A stretch of 64,000 bases of DNA from positions 124,001 through 188,000 of the forward strand of contig CANTFL010000251.1 in NCBI GenBank assembly GCA_947650285.1, written 5' to 3'. The notes beneath the pieces are model-generated. The model was not told the DNA's origin and did not search any database. It worked only from the letters and a program-made list of their open reading frames with translations. Position 1 is the first letter of the stretch, and each line of letters begins with the position of its first letter. Position numbers and translations under genes: made by a program. This DNA comes from Hyaloperonospora brassicae. Lineage: Eukaryota; Oomycota; Peronosporomycetes; Peronosporales; Peronosporaceae. Positions 35,041 through 45,567 of this stretch are shown one piece after another.

Positions 35041-38000
35041 ATGGCACAGCCGCAACAGCAGTGGCGATCCCCGAGCGCAGCGCCTCCTGGCGGCACTTTC
35101 GAGACAACGGGCGACAAGACGCGACCGACCGCGCGGCCCAACATGAAGACGGACGACGACGACGACGACGACGCGGGGGGAGGGCCCAGTGGTCCGCGTC
35201 TGCGCTTTACGCACAACCAGTGCGGGAAGGAGCTCTTTTCGAGCGAATACTTGAGGTACGACCACATATAGCTGTGTGTCATCTGTAGAGCTCTTCGAAA
35301 GAGAGCCAGAGAGATGTAGAGGGAAGGGGCTGTGTGGAGGAATGAATAAATGATCTGATGATCTGATGATGATGTGCTGTGACTGTGACTGTGACTGTAC
35401 TGATGCACTTGTAGGAGCAACAAAGCCAGTGGTCACAAGGTACGCGTTGATGCAGTTCTCTCGGCCTTCTACGTGTCTTTTTTGTAGTTGCTGTGGCCCT
35501 TTGTGTCGCTCTCTTTTGCTTCGTCGTTGTCGACAGTGCTGGTGGTGCTTGCGCTTACTGGAGTGTTACTCGTCTGTGTCGTAGAATCTGCGCTGTTTCC
35601 CGCATTGCTGTGGCGGGCACAACCCCAAGAGCTTTTGCGGCTCGGGGCTTGTGGTCGAGTGCTTGCTGCCCAAATGCCCAGTGGTGCTGGGCAGGTTTGA
35701 AGAACTCGCCAAGCAGCTGCCTGCGCATGCAAACGCACTTTCGTCGCCCACGGCACCGACGGCGGTCGACACGAGTCTTGGCCGCACGACTCTGGTGGTC
35801 GGTCGCGAGTATCCGCGTCAAGAGCTCTTCGAGGACGTCAAGATGCCAGACCAGCCCTTCGGTCGCTGGTTCCGAGGCACGGCCGTGCCAGGCCGGAGCG
35901 TGGAAAGCTCGTGCTTTCTCCTGAATGGCAATCGTCAGTCGTGGCACTACGGGTGGCAGTCGTCGCGGCTTAACTGCAAGAACCTGCACGTGTTCAAAGT
36001 CTACGTCTTCGACGCCAGTGCTAGCGGAAATGACAGCACCATGACGTGCGTTGCTGCGCTGGCGTCACCAGCGTTCAGGATCTCGTCGAGTCGCAAGGCG
36101 AGGAAGACGTTCCGTGCACCGATGAGCCAAGCCGCACTGGCTAACAGCGCTGTGCCAAATATGGCAAGTGGCTCGATGGGATTGCAACTACCTCGTCACG
36201 TCCTGTCCGCTTTGAGAGGTCCTGGAGCAGGGACGCTGCCCGGGTCACAAGGTGCGAGGAGCATTGATGAGTTCCTCAGGAGCACGACGGGCAGCAATAG
36301 TGCGACGGTGAATGCAGCTGCTACGTACGTGGCGGCGCAGCAACAACAACGACCGCCGACAGGTTTCATGTCGAGGCAGCAGGACCCTGCTCGGCGTGAA
36401 CGCAAGCGCTTGACTCGCTCGGCTTCGCTCAAGACAGATTACTTCTCGACGCCCTCGCTTCCTGCACCACAAGCGCAGCAGCTCTTGCACCAGCACCAGC
36501 AGTTTCAGCCATCACCGAGACTGTCGCTTTCGGCCACGCATCCGCTGCACTTCGAGGGTTCGCGGGAGACCCGGGTTTTAATGCCATCGTTGCCAGGCGT
36601 TGGCGCTTTCCTGAACAACGCTGTGGGAGCTCGTGCAGTAGAAGGCAATCGGACGGTCCACGCGCGACGTTCATCGCTGGCAGCTCTCCCGATGCCCGCA
36701 TCGAAGCCACTGAATATGCCACGCCACCACTCGCGCACAGTGCCTGTGCTCACTCCGATCACAGGTATGATGCAGCTTCGACTAGAGGGCCACTCGCCTT
36801 TTGCAAGAACGCCGATCGTGAGCTCGAGTCTGTCGTCTTCCCGATCGACGACGGTCCCTTCGTCTGGTGTTGGGACTCCTCATGTGAACACGTCGCGCCT
36901 TACAGCTGCAGCTCTGCATCAGCATGCGTATGCTTCGGCCAGGCCGTATTCATACGCGCGGCGCGATACTTGGTCAAGTGGTCTGCAAAGCATGATTCCT
37001 GAAGGAGGCGGCATTCCGATGATGATGATGATGTCGCCTGGATCCACGCCTGACAGCTACCTCAACCGCAAGCGCAACCGCTCGACTGACTCGGATAAGG
37101 CAATCACAGCGGCTATTGAGGCCTCTGAGAAAATCTGCCCGACGTTGTCGCCCGTGTCATCTCCTGGCAACTCGCGTCCAGCAATGACTCCGGTCCCGAC
37201 TGACAGTGAGCTCTATCGTCGCGCGCGCATATTGCAGCTAGCGTTTACGATCGTCAAGCGTATCTATCGCTTTGAAGAAGTCACCGCGAAGCAGAAGGAG
37301 TCAAACCCGAAGATCTATCGCCACTCGTTCGAGATGATTACTCCACCGATGCCGACAGCACCTTCTGCCTCGAGCAAGAGCGCGAAATGTCAGCGCAGGA
37401 AGCACACGCTGGTGCAGATCCCTCTGAGCAACCCCAAGCTGCTGTATTTGTGCTCGAACCTTGTGACAGTCTGCACATCGCTGGCGAGCTCTGGGCTGTT
37501 GGAAGACGTGCGTCAAAAGATGCACGACTGTGCCCAGGCTGGGCGAGGTGTTTTAGCTGCTTACGCACAGCTTGTGGACCTGTTGAATGACGCCGTCGAG
37601 GCTCAGGTATCTCGCCTACCGCGTCGAATGCACAAGTCGTGGGGTGACGCTGAGTCAGCTGATGAGGGTGAATGGGATCTGTACGAGATGCTGAAAAGCT
37701 GCGAGCCCTGGCTGCTGCATGAGCCTTGGTGGGTGGTGCTGGACGACGACGACCAGCAGCAAGCTGGTGACAAGGAAGAAGGCGCGTTGCGTCCGCTGCC
37801 GTACATGAACATCTTTGCGAATTACTACCGCGCGATACGGGATGCAGTGCCGTCCCGCCAGGACCTGGAAGTGGCAGTCTCGTTGCGCAAGGCGGCAGTC
37901 ACAGGTGCTACGGGCTTGACTGGGGAGTGGAACCGCCTTGGCGAAGCGGACGAGCACCACCTACAGCAGCTGCAGCGTGTTGCCTCCGTTCGGTCGGCAA

Positions 38001-38644
38001 CGGCTGCGTCGTCTCTCTCGTGGTTGGCTCGATGTATTCACGCGCACACGACGAAGGTGCTTCACATTACGGAGACGGACACGACCATGACGCTATCGCT
38101 TCCGAACAGTCTGGTTTCAGCTGATGTCGTGTTTCTGCTGCAGCTGGACCAGCAAGAACCGACGGTGGTGCTTCCTCAAGACTACTTTCCATTTGGATGG
38201 TCTCGCAAGCGCTCCTTGATGGCGTATCGTGCATGGCGCGTGCGCTCTATCGGTGACGCGAACGGCAGTGCAGTGGCAGCTCAATTCATGCGTTGGCCTG
38301 ACGATACCGAACTGGATGCTGTTGAGAACGACGAAGAGGAGGAGGAACTGGATGATGACGACGAAGCAGACGACTTCCCCGAAGAGCCGGAGGAGGAGCC
38401 AACTGGCCGTCGCAGACGACAGCCAAAGCGTCTGCGTACGCGCATTACCATCTACTTTTCCGTGTTTTCCACGACAACTTTGCAGCTGCGCACGATCGTT
38501 GAAGCTAGTCTCGCTCCCGCCGCAGCTCTACCGGCCTCGATGCCAGCGCAGCCGACCGAAGCAGACATGCTGCGATACTTCAAAGCGCCATCTTCCTGGG
38601 AAATGCGATCGCAAATTTCGCAGCAGTACACGAAGAACATGTGA
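35041..38644 (+). CDS. Large protein of unknown function with Cys/His-rich N-terminus
   Basis: Three exons inferred from GT-AG sites and frame: 35041-35255, a 25-base micro-exon 35415-35439, and 35585-38644; 1099 residues. Splicing brings together a Cys/His-rich block (about residues 60-112) containing CGKELF, CFPHCCGGHNPKSFCGSG and CLLPKCP, suggesting a zinc-binding module. Next comes a conserved-looking globular region (about 135-240) with PFGRWFRGTAVPG, WHYGWQSSRL and AFRISSSRKARK, the last possibly nuclear targeting. Residues about 250-570 are low complexity (Gln, Ser, Pro). The C-terminal third is folded-looking, with an acidic run DEEEEELDDDDEADD near residue 1000 followed by basic GRRRRQPKRLRTR. 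I do not recognise the family. Architecture fits a nuclear regulator, but that is a guess. The start is ATG at 35041 after a stop-rich leader. Confidence 0.7.
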
Positions 38645-39361
38645 ACAACGGCTGGTCGTTTGTCCGAACGACTGCTGTTCCACATCTGAGCGCGTACTGG
38701 ATGGTCTTTGCCTACGCAACGTAGCCCAAGCGATTTATCGCTTCCCTTACCGACTTCCACGATGTATCGGTGCATACATGCGTGCGTCCGTGTCTTTTTT
38801 GCTCAAGTGGAGGCCGAGAATGGGCCGAAGCAGGCCGAGTGATGTCTTCGACAGCATCATCCTGGTCGTACATATAAGCAGGTTCGGGTCAGGCGAGTTC
38901 AGTGCACAGTACAACGAGTAAGAACTTAGTAGCAACACCATCAATATCATTCCGCTTGTTCGAAACTAAAAGTTGAGCTCAGCATACTCGTTCACCACTT
39001 ACGTCGGACTTCTCTCGAGACGCTTGAGCATCGCAGCTCTGGCGCAGGTACGTGTGTTTGCGACATTCGAGCGAAGTACGTGCTGACTTCGATACACATA
39101 TCACTCAAGCTCAAAGGTGTCATGCCAACGTCATTCTCCATTGCAGCCGAATTTCTCCATGGTTCGCAACGTGGAGAAGAGCGGTTCAGCTCGTCCGCCG
39201 TAGCATTAGCCACACTCATCCTCTTGGCACATCCAGTTGACTTCTCTTACATCACTTCAGGCATCCGCGTCAACGCTGCCAAATCAGTATAATTTGGTGA
39301 ATGCTGTCACCATTCAACTCACTGTCCGAATCAACTCCAACGACGTGATCTGACGCTGTCT
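38645..39361. other. Intergenic region between convergent genes
   Basis: About 0.7 kb between the unknown gene (+) and the NF-YB-like gene (-). It should contain both 3' ends; no other feature is seen. Confidence 0.5.
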
Positions 39362-42300
39362 TCATTTTTGGTGGAGCTGTGGCTGCTGGCGTAGGTCCGT
39401 TGCTGAATTCGAGGGCACCGCCGTTATCGTCGCTGCTGCGGCCGGTTGTGCGGTCGCTGCCCCTGCGGGTGACGCCGACACATTTCGTGAAACGGCTTGC
39501 AGGCTAGAACCCAAACTCGATAACGTCGCCGCAGTGACTCGTGAAAACGGGGTCACCGATTTGGACTGCTCCTTTGCAAACAAATATGGCAGATCTGCAC
39601 TTGTTCCAGCTGCTGCCGACTTAGACGCATTCATGGCAACAGTTGCGGCAGCACGAGCAGCCAAGTGTGTCTGCAGTGCCCGCTGCTGAGCGGCATTCTT
39701 CCGCTCTGTCTTCTTCCGTGCGGCGGCATCTTGGCTCGCCTTCACCTTCTCGTTATACCCAGCCAGCACTCGAGCGTAAGGCGTGAATCCTAGGTTTTCC
39801 ATGCTTTCCACGACATTGGCACCAGAGATGGACAGACCCACGCCTTTTTTCGTTCTCCGATTCTGCATCATGGAAAGATCCCGCGATTCGCTCGTGAAGT
39901 ACAGGAGAAACTCCGTGACGCACTCTTGCATGAAGGTCACAGCCTCGTCACTGATGCTGAATGCATCTTGCAAATGCGATTCGTGGTCCAGAGTGCTGTG
40001 CGATGGATTCAGAGCCGGTGATACAGTTTCGCTTTTTACTTGCTCATCGCGCTTGGTCATGAGGACACCGGCACCTGCGCTTTTGCCGTGCACACGCGGA
40101 AGGGCCTTGTACATGATCTTGGACACAATCTTGGATGGCATATACATCTTGTCTTCAGGTTCTGAACTTGTCCGGGTGGTCACACCGAAGTCGTAAAACT
40201 GCTGTGCAAGCTGAGGCGAGATCGGAGGTACAGATGTCGGACGTACAGGCGTCGGAGGTACAGATGTCGGGCGTACAGGCGCCGGAGGTACAGATGTCGT
40301 CGGAGGCACATATGCAGGAGGTACAGGTGCCGAAGACACAGATGTCGTCGGAGGTCGGTAGGTCATCGTGGTGGAGCTTGACGACACTGCATGCACATCC
40401 GTCCGTTGTTTCTTGGCAGTGTCAGGCGTACCAGGCTGCATCGAGCGCTTGTACGTTGCTGCCAGCACAGCAGCCGTCGTCTCGTGTTTACTAGCAACAC
40501 CGACCGCTTTCGTAGCTTCCACTTTTGCTGCATCTCGTTTCACCTTTGCCTTCTGATTGACCTCGACTTGTTTGGCTTGCAACTGGCTTTTCAAGGCAGC
40601 GTACGCCCGCTCGATCGACGCCATGTCCCGTTTTACAGGAGCTCTGATGGACTGATCTGGCATCGTCGGACATGGCGACGAAGCCAGTCCAGCACGTGCC
40701 GTAGTTGCTGCCACTGGCACAACTGCCTGCTTTATAGCGACAGCAGTAGCAGTAGGCCTAGCAGCAACAGCAGCGACGGTAGCAGCAGCAGTAGGCCTAG
40801 CAGCACCAGTAGCGGCAGTAGTGGCATGACCAGCAGCAGTAGTACCTGCAGTGGAAACACCATTGCCAGAGGTACCCGAGCGACTGGCAGATGCGGTCGT
40901 CATCGCAGCGGTAGCACCACTAGCGAACACCGTGGATGGACGGAAAGCGACGGTGCCGTCAGCTGAAGTGGTAGCAGAACGCGCAGAAGTAGAAACACCA
41001 GACTTCATGGCTGCGGCAGCTCTCACTGTAGCATGCTGCTGCTGGGCACCTTGGTTCTTTTCGCGCAGCAAGAACACTCCCAGCATTTGTACGATCTTGT
41101 GTGTGATGTACTCGGATTTGACTTGGAGGTCCAGCGGCCATCGGTTTTGCTGGATAAGCATTGACCGGCGGCGGGTCATCGAATCACTGTAGTCTCGCTG
41201 TGCAAGTTGCAGCAACGGAAGCTCAGTACACTGGTGGAGCCACGACGTCATTTTCTCCAGCGCTTGACGCATCTCACTCTCGGTTCTTGCATTGGCCACT
41301 CGGATACAAACTCTCGCCAGTGCTTCCAAATCCATTCCAAACGTATCCTTCGGCGCTTTCTTCTTCATCGGGTTGTGAGTCGGTGCCGCAGTAACAAACG
41401 TGGTTGGTGATACCGTTGTTACTGCGGACGTAGCTGGCGATAGCGCAGTTTTTGTGCCACCCTTGCCGCCTCCTTGCGCCCATTTCATCTGTAGCTGAAG
41501 CTGTGCTTGTTGCTGCTGCTGTTGCTGTTTCTGCAGCATATCACGAAGCAACTGCTGCTGTCGAATCACCTGCTGCTGCTGCGCCAACAACGTGTCGGCA
41601 ATCGACGTAGTCAGGACCCTTTTTGTCACATTGCTTCCGCTGCCTCCGTGGCTCTGTTGCTGCTGCTTTTGCCCTTGTCGATGCTGTTGCTGTTGCTGTT
41701 GTTGTCGCATGTGTGCCTGCTCCAGCACCAGTTTGCTCTGCCGAAACCACTCGTCCGTTGACCCCTTGTCGTCCCTTACAACCGCTGGATGTGTAGCCTT
41801 CTGCTGTAACGTCGTTGCAACGTGCGTCTGTTGCAGCTTCTGTCGATCAGCAATTGTCTTTCCAGCGACTCCTGCTGTGTTGCCAGTCGTTGCCGCTGTA
41901 GCAGTCCTCGATAGCGTGTTCACACCAGTGATAGCACTGCTGCTGCTACCACTATCCCGAGCGCTTTTTCCAACAGTACGAGGCGGTACTATCGTCCTGC
42001 CAACCTGTTTCGTCATCACAGGACGCCGTTGGACTTGTGGCGGCACCGTCGCAAGGTGCAGTCGATTCGACTTCTTCTTCGCTTGATCTATTGCGTCTAC
42101 TGCTGATGCTTTCGCAGCAACTGAAGCGTTGCCACGTGCCTCGACCGTACTCTGTGGACGCAAAGGTGTCCACTTCGCCTTGTCGGCAATATGTTGAGGC
42201 CCCTGCCGCGTGACGGAAGACACGGAGGGCATAAGTTGATGCGTCTGCGTCTTGGCTTCATCATGAGGTGCTGTGGAAGGCGTGGGAGGGTCTGGTTGGG

Positions 42301-42451
42301 CACGTGGCTGCGCGGACGTGGACGCTGTCGCTGCTTCGGCGGCATGGGCCATGCTTTTGGCACTGGTCGACGAGCGGGTTACGAAAAGGGGTACTCGAGA
42401 TGTTGTCGCGCGGGGTGTGGTGGGGTACACGAACTGCGTAGACGGATACAC
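39362..42451 (-). CDS. NF-YB-like histone-fold protein with giant low-complexity N-terminus
   Basis: A single-exon 1029-residue protein. The recognisable domain is near the C-terminus. Residues 769-785 (MPSKIVSKIMYKALPR) match NF-YB helix 1 (LPIANVxRIMKKALP), and 833-905 match helices 2 to 3: ISDEAVTFMQECVTEFLLYF, TSESRDLS, then GLSISGANVVESMENLGF in place of the GDDLLWAMxxLGF box, and YARVLAGYNEKVK. Between helix 1 and helix 2 sits a ~47-residue insertion absent from ordinary NF-YB. NF-YB pairs with NF-YC and NF-YA to bind CCAAT boxes, and it is normally about 100-250 residues long. The rest is poly-Gln (about 240-330), Ala/Thr-rich, and PTSVPP-type repeats (about 700-755); residues about 368-470 look folded but unknown. 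It could instead be another histone-fold factor (TAF or Dr1-like). Confidence 0.7.
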   Translation of the reverse strand: MYPSTQFVYPTTPRATTSRVPLFVTRSSTSAKSMAHAAEAATASTSAQPRAQPDPPTPSTAPHDEAKTQTHQLMPSVSSVTRQGPQHIADKAKWTPLRPQSTVEARGNASVAAKASAVDAIDQAKKKSNRLHLATVPPQVQRRPVMTKQVGRTIVPPRTVGKSARDSGSSSSAITGVNTLSRTATAATTGNTAGVAGKTIADRQKLQQTHVATTLQQKATHPAVVRDDKGSTDEWFRQSKLVLEQAHMRQQQQQQQHRQGQKQQQQSHGGSGSNVTKRVLTTSIADTLLAQQQQVIRQQQLLRDMLQKQQQQQQQAQLQLQMKWAQGGGKGGTKTALSPATSAVTTVSPTTFVTAAPTHNPMKKKAPKDTFGMDLEALARVCIRVANARTESEMRQALEKMTSWLHQCTELPLLQLAQRDYSDSMTRRRSMLIQQNRWPLDLQVKSEYITHKIVQMLGVFLLREKNQGAQQQHATVRAAAAMKSGVSTSARSATTSADGTVAFRPSTVFASGATAAMTTASASRSGTSGNGVSTAGTTAAGHATTAATGAARPTAAATVAAVAARPTATAVAIKQAVVPVAATTARAGLASSPCPTMPDQSIRAPVKRDMASIERAYAALKSQLQAKQVEVNQKAKVKRDAAKVEATKAVGVASKHETTAAVLAATYKRSMQPGTPDTAKKQRTDVHAVSSSSTTMTYRPPTTSVSSAPVPPAYVPPTTSVPPAPVRPTSVPPTPVRPTSVPPISPQLAQQFYDFGVTTRTSSEPEDKMYMPSKIVSKIMYKALPRVHGKSAGAGVLMTKRDEQVKSETVSPALNPSHSTLDHESHLQDAFSISDEAVTFMQECVTEFLLYFTSESRDLSMMQNRRTKKGVGLSISGANVVESMENLGFTPYARVLAGYNEKVKASQDAAARKKTERKNAAQQRALQTHLAARAAATVAMNASKSAAAGTSADLPYLFAKEQSKSVTPFSRVTAATLSSLGSSLQAVSRNVSASPAGAATAQPAAAATITAVPSNSATDLRQQPQLHQK
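40205..40350 (-). repeat. In-frame repeat coding for PTSVPPxPVR units
   Basis: Imperfect tandem units of GGAGGTACAGATGTCGG type (15-30 bases) within the NF-YB-like gene, coding for alternating PPTSVPP and PxPVRPTS blocks. Confidence 0.75.
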
Positions 42452-44259
42452 GCTGCTGCTTCGACGAGGGGTAATCGAGGGTGACAGTTTATGGCTTTGT
42501 AAAAGAGAGTGCGTTGTCAGTATGTAGTAGGCTGGTTACTCCACAGTAGCCACCGTAGTTGACTCACTAGAACAGCTAAAGCCTCGATCTAGTCACTGTT
42601 TCCATTCGTTGCACCTCTCATTGTCGTCAACATGTCGAGTGTTACGTCATTGACTTTCCTAACGATATCTGACGACAGTGCGCTTACAGCAGGCCATGTC
42701 CGACGGATACCATTTTGGCTTTTTTGTGTCAAAGCCCTGTCGGGATGATATCACCGGAGATTGCAGACAATGAGATTGACCACATGCGGCAGGTAAATGA
42801 CAGCTGAAATGGCTGTTCTGAAGGATACACCCACCGATACATTTACATGTCTTGGTCACGATCAGCAGCATCAAGTTGATGGGGTTGGCACACCAAGTAT
42901 CACCGCATTGGCGTAGTGGCAACGACAGCCTGCGCCGATGTCTGCACGATGGCTGCCTTCGTACTCGGATTGAGGACTACAGCTATTATTCACGACGTGT
43001 CTGTGGAGCCATGATGCTCAAAGCTGCAGACGTCTTTTGGTCACACGGTGCTCAACTGAATGAGTCTGGAGCTGCATGGCTCGAATCATTGATGGTATAT
43101 GATGATATATACGCACGCGCTGCTTGTGTTGGATTACTTGCTTTGTGATCGTATCGCTTCCGACTGACCTCAAGCACTAGACTGCATCAACGATGGGCGA
43201 ACGATTGTGCCACGGGCTCATGCTTCGGCTTCACCAAGCCAAAAGCATACGCGCTACACGTGATAGTGTGCGCGGTGATTGCGATTCCCAGCTTCATACA
43301 ATCACCCGTCTGTCATTCGGCTGCATGGTACGACCGAAGAGATGTCGCCCCCATGCTAAGCTTTCTGTACTAACTGCCAACATCGTTTGACGATAACGCT
43401 GTGGTGGCGAGTGACTAGACACAACTCAATGCAAACGCCAGTGCTCTGAAGTTGCCTATAGTCGGAGTGGAGAAGTAAGGAATGCGCGAGATACTAACGA
43501 GAGCGCTTGCGGTGGTTCAAAACACCTGAACGTAACCATCAAACTCAAAGCAGCTTTGGCACTGATACGTTCCACCAACAAAGGGGGCAAAGGGCTGTGG
43601 CTCTTTGTGAGGCTAAGCGTATCACTGAAGTCCGTCGTTGACCAAGTTATACAAAGGACATGGTCAAATGTATAAACGCGGTGTGATAACGTCTAGTAAT
43701 TTGAGCGTAGTCACCATCATACAGCGCGTAGTCACGTCTGGTACTTTGAGCGTAGTCATCATCATACAGCGCGCTACCTTTTCCGATAAATCTTACTTGT
43801 TTTCGTCAGGAACTCACTTACTGCAATAATGACGTTTCGATGCCCGAGACGGCGAAATCGCTCCAAGATGAAAAGCACGGATCACGCGGGTGCAGTGGAT
43901 TGACAACAAGGCTGGCATTACTACTTACTGACTTCAACACGATATGAGAGTTATGTTGATCACCGATCGCGCCTCTTTTGGCTGCATGTGCGATGGCCTA
44001 TCTCAATCCATGTTTGATTACAACCAAGATAAGCATAGGGTGTGTGGTGCGAATTTGAGCTTCCCTTAACAAACTGCATATCTTCTGAACTAGACTCTGA
44101 TGGCGGTCGGCCCCAGGGTCCCATGATTTGTATGTGCTCTGACAGACCCAACGACCAGAACAAGTGTATTAATGAATAATTAGCCAAGAACGATGTTGTA
44201 GGATCTTCTCCAATGTGGCAAAGTACACACTCGTTGAAAAGGTGACGTACAGCTAACGT
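42452..44259. other. No supported gene
   Basis: The first ~150 bases are the likely promoter of the NF-YB-like gene. A Cys-rich minus-strand frame (42659-42922) has no clear zinc-finger spacing and is not called. A 45-bp tandem duplication is at 43691-43780. Confidence 0.5.
43691..43780. repeat. 45-bp direct tandem duplication
   Basis: Two units (43691-43735 and 43736-43780) share GTCT(A/G)GTA(A/C)TTTGAGCGTAG and TCATACAGCGCG, with about five differences. No gene is attached. Confidence 0.8.
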
Positions 44260-45567
44260 CTAGCTGAGCACGCGACTACGTATTAGATCTTGCAAGACTT
44301 CCGACAAAGACTCGTCCGTCAAATAAAAGTTGCGGTAAGCGTCGAAAATGAAGTCCTCCATTGTTCGTGCGTCTCCGGACGGATCCGTCGCAAAGTGCTT
44401 GGCCGCAAACAGACGTTCCGGCGCTATATCGCGGATCTTCCATCGACGCAACAACGCCTTCAGATACTCCCCAGCCTCCGGATGGTGTCCATTTCTTGCA
44501 CCAGCGAGCATAGCAACCTTCTGTTCACTCTTAAAACCGTTGATCAAAGCGTTCAGCACAAGCTGATCCCGAAACAGCATGAAATCATCCTGGCTTAGCA
44601 CAATTCCATCTCGAAGCTGCACATATACACCCTGAAGCGTATATTCATTCCGGTGTAGTACAGTTTTACCTTGACGTCGCATATATCCACCTTGAAGCAG
44701 CTGATATTCATCCTGGCGCAGCACAGTTCCATCTCGAAGCTGAACATATGCATCATGAAGCAGCAGATTTTCCACCTGGAGATACTCCACGTATCGTTCC
44801 AATGTCGACAGTTCCATGCTGCCAAAGACTTCCTTTCCTTTTTTCTCCATTCCCAGCGTTGCAAACAAGTTGTCGGCGGACAGCCCATCCTTCTCCCAGC
44901 TTGCCATCATCTCTTGCTGCAGTTTCGCTGCATAAGCAGCGTTATCCGGAACACCGAATCGAATCGAATCCAGCAAGAACGTTGACAGACTCGAGTCACT
45001 CAAGTTCTTCCTCAGCGTCTTGATTAGCTCATGGTTGCTCCCTTTCCTCTTATTGACGTGCTCAATGTAGGAACGTAGCACCTCTATCTTTCGGTAATCG
45101 CCAGCTCGAAATAAAGCGGTCGGGTCGCGAGTGGCGCTGGACAGCTTCAGTGACTCACACAGTTTGTCAATGTCTCTGTTCTCTGCGTACCAGTGTTTCA
45201 CAAGGGCTTCGGTCAGCTTGGGAGACGGGTCGAAGAGGTGTGTCGGCAATCTGAGCAATTCGCGTTCGTGCTCCGCGATCGATTTTCCTCCACTCGTCAG
45301 GAGCTTCCACAACGCGGATAGGGGAGAACCGCTTACGACCGCACTGACTCGCTCAATCCATGCACTGTTGAACATCGTCTTGCTCTCGTCCATGGCATCC
45401 GAAGGTGTCACTCCCGTTGTCGCGACGACCGTATCGGGGTTGTCGCGAGTTGGATTCGGACCAGCATGATCATCATTTTTGATGGTCAAACCGGATATCC
45501 CTGACGGCCTGTCGAGACATACTACGGTCGCTGCTACAGCTACGAGCGAGATGGAGTGAACTCGCAT
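44260..45567 (-). CDS. Secreted WY-module effector candidate without RXLR motif
   Basis: 435 residues, single exon. I place the start at the second in-frame Met (45567) because it begins a typical signal peptide (MRVHSISLVAVAATVVCL); 19 basic residues from 45624 would mask it. After a disordered stretch, three modules resemble WY/LWY repeats of oomycete effectors: about 118-171 (HWYAENRDIDKLCESLKL to LRSYIEHVNK), 217-264 (SWEKDGLSADNLFATLGM to LERYVEYL) and 369-416 (RRWKIRDIAPERLFAAKHF to FDAYRNFY). No RXLR or dEER motif lies in residues 20-110. Between modules 2 and 3 sit three ~20-residue repeats (274-293, 295-314, 315-332) of the form YVQLRDGxVLxxDEYxLLQG. WY effectors are delivered to the host to modulate immunity; which target is unknown. 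It lies in a gene-sparse, repeat-bearing stretch, as effectors often do. Confidence 0.75.
   Translation of the reverse strand: MRVHSISLVAVAATVVCLDRPSGISGLTIKNDDHAGPNPTRDNPDTVVATTGVTPSDAMDESKTMFNSAWIERVSAVVSGSPLSALWKLLTSGGKSIAEHERELLRLPTHLFDPSPKLTEALVKHWYAENRDIDKLCESLKLSSATRDPTALFRAGDYRKIEVLRSYIEHVNKRKGSNHELIKTLRKNLSDSSLSTFLLDSIRFGVPDNAAYAAKLQQEMMASWEKDGLSADNLFATLGMEKKGKEVFGSMELSTLERYVEYLQVENLLLHDAYVQLRDGTVLRQDEYQLLQGGYMRRQGKTVLHRNEYTLQGVYVQLRDGIVLSQDDFMLFRDQLVLNALINGFKSEQKVAMLAGARNGHHPEAGEYLKALLRRWKIRDIAPERLFAAKHFATDPSGDARTMEDFIFDAYRNFYLTDESLSEVLQDLIRSRVLS
44570..44755 (-). repeat. Three in-frame ~62-bp repeats in the effector candidate
   Basis: Copies share the elements GATATTCATCCTGGCGCAGCAC-like (first and third most similar) and code for the three YVQLRDG/YMRRQGK blocks. 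The middle copy is the most diverged. Confidence 0.7.

Noticed and set aside
42659..42922. Cys-rich minus-strand frame resembling a SWIM or CCHC zinc finger of a transposase
   Set aside because: Spacing does not match either motif, and no transposase catalytic region is found nearby.
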